NCBI GenBank assembly: GCA_001775255.1
Contig: MFCJ01000115.1
Location: 1 to 16,701 of the forward strand
DNA length: 16,701 nt
Reading direction: 5' to 3'
DNA from: Candidatus Dadabacteria bacterium RIFCSPHIGHO2_12_FULL_53_21
GTDB taxonomy: Bacteria; Desulfobacterota_D; UBA1144; Nemesobacterales; UBA2774
Shown: piece after piece, positions 6,458 through 13,718 of the stretch
Position numbering within the stretch: position 1 is the first letter of the stretch
Layout: every line of letters begins with the position of its first letter
Notes under the pieces: model-generated
Databases searched by the model: none
Seen by the model: the letters and a program-made list of their open reading frames with translations, nothing else
What the model was told of the DNA's origin: nothing
Position numbers and translations under genes: made by a program

Positions 6458-9400
6458 AGTAGTCGAAATTGAAAAAGACGTCCGCACCGGCTTCATCCCC
6501 TATCTCGCTCTCGAGCGTAAGGAAATCGAATACCCTGTATTCGATCACCGCCCTGTTGGCGGTTACCGTGGACGAAGGGAGGCCGGGACTGAAGAAATAC
6601 CGCTCGTAGAAATACCTTTCATAAGACAGCCGTTCGTACCCTACGTAGAGGTCGTCGGTCAGATACTTGCCTATCTCCAGGTGCGTGTCCCTGAACCCGG
6701 TCTGGCCGCCTTTGATGGTCATCACGTCTATCGCGAAATCTTCGCCGAGCGCCTCTCTCAGCTCGCCGACCGCCATCGTTCCCAGGACCTCTCCGGCTTT
6801 CTCCTGGAACTCCACCCTCTCGTCCGTACCGAGCTTATCCGAAGACGTGCCGAATACGAGATACGAGACTATCTCGTTCTCGTCGAGCGGAGGGTCGCTC
6901 GAAAGCTGTATCTTCGGTTTCTCCGCCGTCCCCGTGATGTTGATGTACACCTCGACGCTCGACACTTCGTACGTCGCCCTCAAGTCGAGGAACGGGTCCG
7001 TAATCTTCTTGCCGCTGAAGCTCACAGTGCCGTTTTCGATCTTGAAGAACCTGCCCATGAACTGGTAATCACCCCTTAAGACGTCTATATTCCCCGTTAT
7101 CAAGTAGGGCTCTTTGTAGTTCTTATTGACATCGAGCTTCCCTTCGACCTCGATGTTCGCCCCGCCCCCCTTTACCCATGAGTCCCTGGGTATATCCACG
7201 TCGAGGTCGAGCGCTATAAACTCTTCGACAAAATCCTCTTTTTTCTCGCCCGTGAAAATGAACTCTTCCTTATCCTGCTCCTGCTCGTCAATGAACTTTA
7301 TGCTCTCGATCTCCTTGAGGGGCTTTTCGGGGACCATGATTTCAATATTCCTGGCCGTGATCTCCCCCTTGATGAAAGCGTTCAGGAATTTCCCCTCGAC
7401 CTCCACATCGCCGTCGAGGTTGGCGGTCACGTCCGCGGGAAAAGTTTTCATGAGCATGTTGGACATCGTGCCTTTACCGGTGTACGAAAGGTCCCTGAAA
7501 TCCACCCTGCCCTCGAATACCCCTTTCCCCTCGCCTGTATCGATCGTAGCGGGGCGGAGAGTGCCGTATTTACCCGACATATCCATGACCGCGTTTTCTA
7601 TCCGGATTTTATTCCTCATCGCCAGTATCTTCATCGTCATATCCCTGAGCTCGAGTCTGCCCGAAACGTTCGGGTCCTCCCCGGTCCCCTCCGCGACCAG
7701 GTCTATCGACAGCTTGCCGTCTAATTCCTGTATCTCTTCGTTGAATACGCTGATCGGGCTGATGTCGACCCCTTTCGACTTTACAGTCGCCCTATAGACA
7801 GCCTGCCCGATGCTCTTGTCCATATTCTCCGGGTCGAACTTGATTGTCGCGTCGGCGACCGCGGAGAGTATTTCCTCATTTTTGTCGATAATTTTCAGAT
7901 CGAGCCCCATTTTGTCGCCTGAATATAGAAACGAAAGGGTGAGCCGGTCGCTCTTGAATTTCATATACTCGAGGTCCTTTGCCGTTATATCGGCCATCAG
8001 GTCGGGATGCTTGAGAGACGACCCTAATTTTATTTCCCCGGACATCTCGCCTTTCACGGGGAATTTGACGCCCAGCAGCTCCGAAGCGTCGAGGAGGCTC
8101 AGCTTCTCGAGCTTTATCGATCCGTCGATGCTCTCGTCGAAACCGAAAGTAAGCTCCCCTACGACGAAATTCTCCTTGTGATAGAGATTAAAAGAGTCCA
8201 CCCTCACTCCATCCTTCGACAGCGATATTAAGATAGGCCTGCGGTTTTTAAACACCGCGTTTTCAAAATTCATTTGGACGTTACCGATGTCGAGCCGCGC
8301 TCCGCCGCTTCCGAACTCCCCGAGCTTAAAATCCAATGAATACTTTCTCTTCACGGTCTCCTGCATCTCGAGCGTACCGTCTATCCCGCTCCCTTGGCTT
8401 GCGGCCTTGAATTCGACGACCTGGATTTCCCTGCCCCGGATATCTATTCCTTTCGCCTCCCCCCCTGCTGTGAGCCTGAGGTCGTTGATATCGAGATAGC
8501 CGTCAGCGGTCAGTTCAATCTTCTTCATCCTTAAACGTTTTTCCTCGTACGTTATGTCCGAGCCCCTGGCGTTGACTATGATTCTCGGTTTCTGAAAATC
8601 ACCCTTGATGTAGCCGTCGAGACCGAGGCTGCCGCCGAGATGATAGTCGGGCATGAGTTTTGCGACGAAATTCAGATTTTTGATATCGGCATTATATTTA
8701 ATGCCGTTCTCCCCGCTGCCCCCTAACCCGCCGGATGCGTTCACGCTGAAAGGCTCAGATTCGAGGACGAATGATTTAATCCCGACGGAGGCCCCGTTAT
8801 ACGCCGCGTCTATGACTCCCCTCCGGAGGTTAATGTCGAATATCTTCGAAGGGGCGGCCTCACCGCTGAGAGCCACCTCGAACCCCTTTGGAAAAACCTC
8901 AGCCGTGCTCACTGACCCCTTAATCTTGAGGCTCGAGTTGAAGTCGCTCGCGTACCTCTGATCGTTCAATATCGGCGCAAAATTCGTTTTAAGAAAACCG
9001 GCGTCGAGATCGTAATCTATCTTCGAGCCTGTAATGGCGAGAGGGCCCTTGAGCTTGATTTCTCCCGCGCCGCCCCCGGTCAGGCTCATCTCCTTTATGT
9101 CGAGACCCGCCGTCATTTCGCGGGACCTGCTCCATCCGGCGGTAACTTTTAATTTCGAATTGATTACGGCATCGATGTTACGGTTGACGCCCGCTTCGAA
9201 CGGCCCGTTTTTCTTCTCCAGCATCTCGATGATGCGCGGGACCTTGAGAGACCGGAGGTCGAGCTCAAAATCCGCCGTGTTATTTTTCCCCCTGTCGTGT
9301 ATCTCGAGCAGGTCGATCACGCCCTCGAAAGAAACGTCCCCAAGATCGGCGCCCAGATTGCCTTTTTTAATGGTTATATGCTTGTTCTCGACCAGAACGG

Positions 9401-10349
9401 ATTCTATCCCGCCTGAGAGACGGCCCTCCATGAGCGACGAGTCCGTGAGCTTTATCTTCCCCGTTGCGTGCAGGTCTTTCCATTTGACGGAATTCCCGCT
9501 CGCGTCGACTTCCGCATTGAGGACGCCCAGGTCGGGGATATCTATCCCGCTTATCAGTCCGTTCAGGCTGAACCGCGGATTCATCATATCGATTATGGCG
9601 CCCTTTCCGCTGACCCCCGCCCCCCTGTAATTAAATACGACGTTCATAACCTCGAACCTATCCGGGAGGTCTTTATTCGAATAAACCGCTTTCCCTTTTA
9701 TATTCTCAAAATGCAGCTTTTCGAAGTCCATGCTTTCATAGGCGACGGTCAGATGGGCGTCTTTCACATCGATCTCCGCCTTATCGGCTATTTTGATCAG
9801 GTTCAACGATAGCTCCGCATCCGATAACTCGAAGACCGAGCTCTCCCCCCTGGCCTCGTCCTCGATCGTCATTCTGGCGTCCCGTATAGAGCCGTTCTGT
9901 ATAAAGATATTCCAATCGGGATTGGGCTTTTTTTCTTTAATCATTAATTTCTGAAGCTCCTGAAAATTCCAGGAATCGTCCCTGTAATGGACCAGATTTA
10001 TATGGATCCCCTTTACCCTCACTACGTGGAGCGGGATTACCTTGCTGAACAGCATCGAGCCGTCGAGAATAACCGGGAGAGAGTAATCGATATATATCTC
10101 GTCACAATCGATAAATTTTTTGTCCCCGATGTCGAGCGATACGTTTTTGAGAGTGATCCCTTTAAGGAAGTTGCCTTCGATGCCCCCGATCTTGAAATTC
10201 TGCGCCGTAAGGGTGCTTACGATGGCATTAGTCGAGATTTTGACGAACTGCCTGAAATAGTGGGTCTGGATTATAAGAATGACTAATACCGATAATAAGA
10301 AGAGTAGCAGAAGGAACACAAATATAGGTTTAAGGACTTTCGAACGCAT
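6456..10349 (-). CDS. tamB: TamB-family (DUF490/AsmA-like) inner-membrane-anchored envelope protein
   Basis: This 1297-residue protein is close to the size of E. coli TamB. An N-terminal membrane anchor (about residues 8-28, mostly Leu/Val/Ile) is followed by a long run of beta-rich AsmA-like segments (the early GIEGNFLKGITLKNVSL is typical). The last 350 or so residues form the DUF490 region: ITGNIDVLRGDYQFMGRFFKI, FSGKKITDPFLDLRA, KIQLSSDPPLDENEIVSYL. It ends in FFNFDY, resembling an aromatic beta-signal. Such proteins span the periplasm as a hydrophobic groove and take part in outer-membrane protein assembly or phospholipid transport, often with the BamA-like TamA. No tamA is beside it here. 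It is divergent from nuoG and convergent with alaC. The start is the only good ATG, preceded by GGATAGG. Confidence 0.9.
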   Translation of the reverse strand: MRSKVLKPIFVFLLLLFLLSVLVILIIQTHYFRQFVKISTNAIVSTLTAQNFKIGGIEGNFLKGITLKNVSLDIGDKKFIDCDEIYIDYSLPVILDGSMLFSKVIPLHVVRVKGIHINLVHYRDDSWNFQELQKLMIKEKKPNPDWNIFIQNGSIRDARMTIEDEARGESSVFELSDAELSLNLIKIADKAEIDVKDAHLTVAYESMDFEKLHFENIKGKAVYSNKDLPDRFEVMNVVFNYRGAGVSGKGAIIDMMNPRFSLNGLISGIDIPDLGVLNAEVDASGNSVKWKDLHATGKIKLTDSSLMEGRLSGGIESVLVENKHITIKKGNLGADLGDVSFEGVIDLLEIHDRGKNNTADFELDLRSLKVPRIIEMLEKKNGPFEAGVNRNIDAVINSKLKVTAGWSRSREMTAGLDIKEMSLTGGGAGEIKLKGPLAITGSKIDYDLDAGFLKTNFAPILNDQRYASDFNSSLKIKGSVSTAEVFPKGFEVALSGEAAPSKIFDINLRRGVIDAAYNGASVGIKSFVLESEPFSVNASGGLGGSGENGIKYNADIKNLNFVAKLMPDYHLGGSLGLDGYIKGDFQKPRIIVNARGSDITYEEKRLRMKKIELTADGYLDINDLRLTAGGEAKGIDIRGREIQVVEFKAASQGSGIDGTLEMQETVKRKYSLDFKLGEFGSGGARLDIGNVQMNFENAVFKNRRPILISLSKDGVRVDSFNLYHKENFVVGELTFGFDESIDGSIKLEKLSLLDASELLGVKFPVKGEMSGEIKLGSSLKHPDLMADITAKDLEYMKFKSDRLTLSFLYSGDKMGLDLKIIDKNEEILSAVADATIKFDPENMDKSIGQAVYRATVKSKGVDISPISVFNEEIQELDGKLSIDLVAEGTGEDPNVSGRLELRDMTMKILAMRNKIRIENAVMDMSGKYGTLRPATIDTGEGKGVFEGRVDFRDLSYTGKGTMSNMLMKTFPADVTANLDGDVEVEGKFLNAFIKGEITARNIEIMVPEKPLKEIESIKFIDEQEQDKEEFIFTGEKKEDFVEEFIALDLDVDIPRDSWVKGGGANIEVEGKLDVNKNYKEPYLITGNIDVLRGDYQFMGRFFKIENGTVSFSGKKITDPFLDLRATYEVSSVEVYINITGTAEKPKIQLSSDPPLDENEIVSYLVFGTSSDKLGTDERVEFQEKAGEVLGTMAVGELREALGEDFAIDVMTIKGGQTGFRDTHLEIGKYLTDDLYVGYERLSYERYFYERYFFSPGLPSSTVTANRAVIEYRVFDFLTLESEIGDEAGADVFFNFDY

Positions 10350-10363
10350 AGCCTATCCAGTGA

Positions 10364-10372
10364 ATTATAACA
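10364..10372 (-). promoter_or_regulatory. Putative extended -10 promoter for tamB
   Basis: On the minus strand, TGTTATAAT is a perfect TGnTATAAT extended -10. No good -35 is visible 16-18 bases upstream, as is common for this promoter type. The predicted start would leave a leader of only about 8 bases before the tamB ATG. Confidence 0.45.
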
Positions 10373-10509
10373 CACGCCCTCATAGGCGGGATACCGAAGA
10401 TATGAGCACACCCCATATGAGCGGCATGCTTACGGGCGTCTGGGCTCCCGGATTAGCCCGCATAAACCGTCTCATCCGCGCTGAAATTCTTCCAAAATCC
10501 CCGCATAAC

Positions 10510-10538
10510 TTGCTAAGGTCCCTCCTGTCAGATAATAT
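10510..10538 (+). promoter_or_regulatory. Putative sigma-70 promoter for nuoGH
   Basis: TTGCTA (10510-10515), a 17-base spacer, then TAATAT (10533-10538). Transcription would start near 10545, leaving about 24 bases before the nuoG ATG. No Shine-Dalgarno-like purine run is visible in that leader. Confidence 0.5.
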
Positions 10539-10568
10539 TTTCCCGACTCTCGCTTAACCGAATTTCCT

Positions 10569-12185
10569 ATGCCTAAACTCACGATAGACGGAATCGAAAT
10601 AGAGGTCGAAGACGGCCTCAATCTTATTCAGGCGGCTTCCCGCGTCGGTATAGACGTCCCTCATTTCTGTTACCACCCGGCCTTGAGCGTGGTCGCCCAA
10701 TGCAGGCAATGCCTGGTGGAGGTGGAGGGAGTCCCCAAGGTTATGCCCGCGTGCAATACCTTCGTGAGAGAGGGCCTGATAGTCAAGACCAATACCGATA
10801 AGGCGATAAAAGCCAGGAAAGCGACCGTAGAATTCACGCTCATAAACCACCCGCTCGACTGTCCCATTTGCGATAAGGGCGGGGAATGCCCGCTCCAGCT
10901 TACGACGGTCAAGCACGGACCGGGCTACAGCAGGTTCGAAGGCCCCGAACAGAAGAAGGTGAGAAGGAAATACTACCTCAGCGACAGGATACTCTACGAC
11001 CCCAACCGCTGCATAATGTGCACGAGGTGCGTGAGGTTCACGGACGAAGTCACTAAGACGGGGGAGCTGGGATTCGACGGGAGAGGGTTCAGAAAAAAGA
11101 TCGTCGTATTCCCGGGGAAGAACCTCGACAACGAGCTTTCAGGAAACGTTACGGACCTCTGTCCCGTGGGCGCGCTCCTCAACAAGGACAACCTCCACGA
11201 GGAGCGGGTCTGGTACTGGAAATTCACTGAAAGCGTTTGCACGCTCTGCAGCACCGGATGCAACATCACGGTCGGCGTCGACCCCAGGAAGGGGCAGGTG
11301 TCGAGGGTAAGGCCGCGCATGAACATGGACGTAAACGAATACTGGATCTGCGACAGGGGAAGATACGGCTTCAGGGACGTCCAGGAAGGCGGGGTCCGCC
11401 TCAAAGACCCCATCGTCAGAAAAGGAGAGGGCTTCGAGATTTCAGACTGGACGGACGCAATAGCTATCGCATCGTCTGGACTTATGAGGGCGAGGGAGAC
11501 GTCTCCGGATTCGGTCGCGGTTCTGGCATCCCCAACCCTTACGAACGAAGAGTTATATCTGATCAAAAAAATTAGCGGTGTCCTTAAAACGGAGAGGATA
11601 GGCTCGAACACAGGCGGCACGGGCGATACGAAGCTTTTCGGTCTTATAAGCCCGGACCCGTATCCGAACAGCGCCGGGGTGAAGGACATGGGTATCCCGT
11701 CAGGCCCCGAAAGAATAGAGGAACTGATAAAAGCGATTTTAAACGGCGACGTGAAGGTATTATACGCGGCTGGCGAGGACCTCTTTAAATTCGCGACCAC
11801 GGCAGAGCGCCCGAGGCTGAAAGAGGCGCTCGCCGGACTCTCGCTCCTTATCGCGGAGGATTATAAGATCACGGAAACTGTAAGACTCGCCCATGTAATC
11901 CTGCCGGGCGCGAGCCCTTATGAGAAGGAAGGCACTTTCACAAACGACAGGGGAAGGGTACAGAGGGTGAGACAGACGATACAGCCTCCGGGGACCGCGA
12001 AACCCGATTGGGAGATACTCTCACTCATAGGGGGCGCGATCGAGCCTCATGGCTTCGAATACGGCGCACCTTCCGAAATAATGCTCGAAATAGCCGGACA
12101 CGTTTCTACCTACAGCGGAATAAACTACGACAATATCGGCATGCTCGGGACGGAAAGGGCCCGGCAGTCAGCCGACAGAGAATAA
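10569..12185 (+). CDS. nuoG: NADH-quinone oxidoreductase subunit G (short form)
   Basis: This 538-residue subunit belongs to the peripheral electron-transfer arm of complex I. The N-terminal ferredoxin domain has the [2Fe-2S] ligands C34, C45, C48 and C62. The His-Cys3 segment H94, C98, C101, C107 binds cluster N5. C148, C151, C154 and C198 bind N4. C224, C227, C231 and C261 match the extra N7 cluster, which many complexes lack. The molybdopterin-like C-terminal domain is short, about 280 residues against roughly 650 in E. coli, but keeps LPGASPYEKEGTFTNDRGRVQ. There is no internal stop or frame break, so this is a compact form rather than a broken gene. No ribosome site is obvious before the ATG. 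The stop is 2 bp before nuoH, implying coupled translation. Confidence 0.93.
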   Translation: MPKLTIDGIEIEVEDGLNLIQAASRVGIDVPHFCYHPALSVVAQCRQCLVEVEGVPKVMPACNTFVREGLIVKTNTDKAIKARKATVEFTLINHPLDCPICDKGGECPLQLTTVKHGPGYSRFEGPEQKKVRRKYYLSDRILYDPNRCIMCTRCVRFTDEVTKTGELGFDGRGFRKKIVVFPGKNLDNELSGNVTDLCPVGALLNKDNLHEERVWYWKFTESVCTLCSTGCNITVGVDPRKGQVSRVRPRMNMDVNEYWICDRGRYGFRDVQEGGVRLKDPIVRKGEGFEISDWTDAIAIASSGLMRARETSPDSVAVLASPTLTNEELYLIKKISGVLKTERIGSNTGGTGDTKLFGLISPDPYPNSAGVKDMGIPSGPERIEELIKAILNGDVKVLYAAGEDLFKFATTAERPRLKEALAGLSLLIAEDYKITETVRLAHVILPGASPYEKEGTFTNDRGRVQRVRQTIQPPGTAKPDWEILSLIGGAIEPHGFEYGAPSEIMLEIAGHVSTYSGINYDNIGMLGTERARQSADRE

Positions 12186-12187
12186 AT

Positions 12188-13255
12188 ATGGTTTGGGTCG
12201 AACTCGGAATCACGCTCGTAAAAATAGCCCTCATGTTCTTGGTCGTCCTCACGCTCGTCGCATACCTTACGCTGGCCGAGCGGAGGGTGAGCGCTTTCAT
12301 GCAGGACAGGCTCGGACCCAACCGCGTCGGGCCGTTCGGATTACTCCAGCCGCTGGCGGACGGCGTCAAGTTCATATTCAAGGAAGACCTGATACCGAGT
12401 CATGTCAATAAGCCCTTTTTTATCGCGGCGCCCGCTTTCGCGCTCATCACGGCGCTGATCGCGTTCGCCGTCGTACCGATAGGCAAGGGATTCGATACGA
12501 CCCTCTTCGGCCTCCTGAGCGAGCCCATATTCGTCAGGCTCCAGATAGCGGACTTGAACGTCGGCATACTGTACGTGCTCGCTATCGGCTCCCTCAGCGT
12601 TTACGGAGTGGTGCTCGGCGGATGGGCGTCGAACAGCAAGTACTCCTTCCTGGGCGGACTCCGGGGCGCGGCCCAGATGATCAGCTACGAGCTGGCAATG
12701 GGCTTGTCGATCGTGGGCGTGATCGCCTGGACGGGTTCGTTGAGGCTGGAAGACATTATCGAGGCCCAGTCGAGGTGCTGGTTCGCAATCCCGCAGATAC
12801 TCGGATGCATCGTATTCGTCGCCGCAGCGTTCGCCGAGACGAACCGGCTCCCGTTCGACATGCCGGAAGCCGAGCCCGAAATCGTCGCCGGTTATCACAC
12901 GGAGTACAGCAGCATGAAATTCGCGATGTTCTTCATGGCCGAGTATACGCACATGATAGTCGTCTCGTGCCTCGTGGTAGCGCTCTTTTTCGGCGGGTGG
13001 TACCCGCTCCCCTTCGGCGGCTGGTTCGGAATCGATATAGACAAATACTGGTTCCTCCCCCCTATCGTTTTCATAGGGAAGGTGCTGGCGTTCCTGTTCT
13101 TCTTCATATGGGTGAGGTTCACGCTCCCCCGGTTCAGGTACGACCAGGTGATGAACCTCGGATGGAAGGTGCTCTTTCCTATAGCCGTCGCGAACCTGAT
13201 AATCGTAAGCATCGCCATACTGGTCCTCCAGAACTACGGCTATTTAAAGGTTTAA
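12188..13255 (+). CDS. nuoH: NADH-quinone oxidoreductase subunit H
   Basis: This 355-residue polytopic membrane protein is the complex I subunit (ND1 homologue) that joins the two arms and forms much of the quinone chamber. Family signatures are intact: ERRVSAFMQDRLGPNRVGPFG at residues 31-51, the LRGAAQMISYELAMG region at 158-172, and the acidic ETNRLPFDMPEAEPEI...GYHTEYSSMKFAMFFMAEY block at 217-253. Several hydrophobic helices are visible, with a final one ending in NYGYLKV. The start at 12188, 2 bp after the nuoG stop, is chosen because upstream in-frame codons read into nuoG and are not NuoH-like. It has little Shine-Dalgarno of its own. No nuoI, J, K, L, M or N follows; the next gene is on the other strand. 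Confidence 0.95.
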   Translation: MVWVELGITLVKIALMFLVVLTLVAYLTLAERRVSAFMQDRLGPNRVGPFGLLQPLADGVKFIFKEDLIPSHVNKPFFIAAPAFALITALIAFAVVPIGKGFDTTLFGLLSEPIFVRLQIADLNVGILYVLAIGSLSVYGVVLGGWASNSKYSFLGGLRGAAQMISYELAMGLSIVGVIAWTGSLRLEDIIEAQSRCWFAIPQILGCIVFVAAAFAETNRLPFDMPEAEPEIVAGYHTEYSSMKFAMFFMAEYTHMIVVSCLVVALFFGGWYPLPFGGWFGIDIDKYWFLPPIVFIGKVLAFLFFFIWVRFTLPRFRYDQVMNLGWKVLFPIAVANLIIVSIAILVLQNYGYLKV

Positions 13256-13321
13256 ATACACCCCCGGCTCTCACTTATCACTATTGATTGTAAATGAATT
13301 ATTGCGGAATCGATGAGAAGA

Positions 13322-13339
13322 TTAGTCGCTTCCGACTAA
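13322..13339. terminator. Possible bidirectional hairpin between nuoH and the cupin gene
   Basis: TTAGTCG, CTTC, CGACTAA forms a perfect 7-bp stem with a 4-base loop. It starts at the stop codon of the cupin gene and lies about 66 bases after nuoH. No strong T-run follows in either direction, so termination is only suggested. Confidence 0.35.
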
Positions 13340-13687
13340 CTTTATCTGATCGTCACGGTTGGGGACCATGCAGAGGAACTCGAAATTCTCGTCGCCCAGG
13401 ACCACGTACCAGTGGGGGACCCCGGCGGGGATGTAGAGGACGTCTTCGGCTTTCACCTCGTAGACGTTATCGCCTATGCCTATCCTCGCGCGGCCGCGGA
13501 GCACGTACTGCTCGTGCTCGACTGTGTTTGTGTGAGCGGGGATGCCCCCGCCCGGCTCCATAATAAAGCGCCTCATCGCGAAGTTGGGCCCTTCGTCGGG
13601 CCCTATCAGCACCTGACGGTACGTGGAGCTCCCGGCGCTTACCTTTTCTACGGGGATTTGATTTACGTTTTTAACGGATTCAGGCAT
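13322..13687 (-). CDS. Small cupin-domain protein
   Basis: This single-domain protein of 121 residues has both cupin motifs. Motif 1 is EPGGGIPAHTNTVEHEQYVLRG, with probable metal ligands H52, H58 or N54, and E59. Motif 2 is IPAGVPHWY, with H92. The usual second His of the HxH pair is Asn54, so ligand geometry may differ. Stand-alone cupins bind a metal and serve as isomerases, dioxygenases or sugar and auxin-like binding proteins; nothing here fixes the substrate. There is no signal peptide or membrane segment. The gene begins 31 bp after gyrB on the same strand and probably shares its transcript. A purine-rich GGAACGAG lies before the ATG. Confidence 0.85.
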   Translation of the reverse strand: MPESVKNVNQIPVEKVSAGSSTYRQVLIGPDEGPNFAMRRFIMEPGGGIPAHTNTVEHEQYVLRGRARIGIGDNVYEVKAEDVLYIPAGVPHWYVVLGDENFEFLCMVPNRDDQIKLVGSD

Positions 13688-13718
13688 TTTGCTCGTTCCA
13701 GCCGGGAGAGATTACGCG

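Larger units (their letters stand above)
10350..10568. other. Divergent intergenic region tamB/nuoG
   Basis: This 219-bp region holds the outward promoters listed separately and no gene. It contains a direct repeat ATATGAGC (10400-10407 and 10415-10422) and a weak inverted repeat GGGCT...AGCCC (10442-10459). Either could be a regulator site, but neither is diagnostic. Confidence 0.4.

Noticed and set aside
9034..9630. Open frames on the plus strand across tamB, including this 198-codon one and several others between 6667 and 10286
   Set aside because: They are antisense shadows of a strongly supported TamB; their translations are low-complexity Ser/Pro-rich with no motif.
10994..11800. 268-codon open frame opposite nuoG
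   Set aside because: It mirrors NuoG codons, has no family match that I recognise and no promoter or ribosome site.
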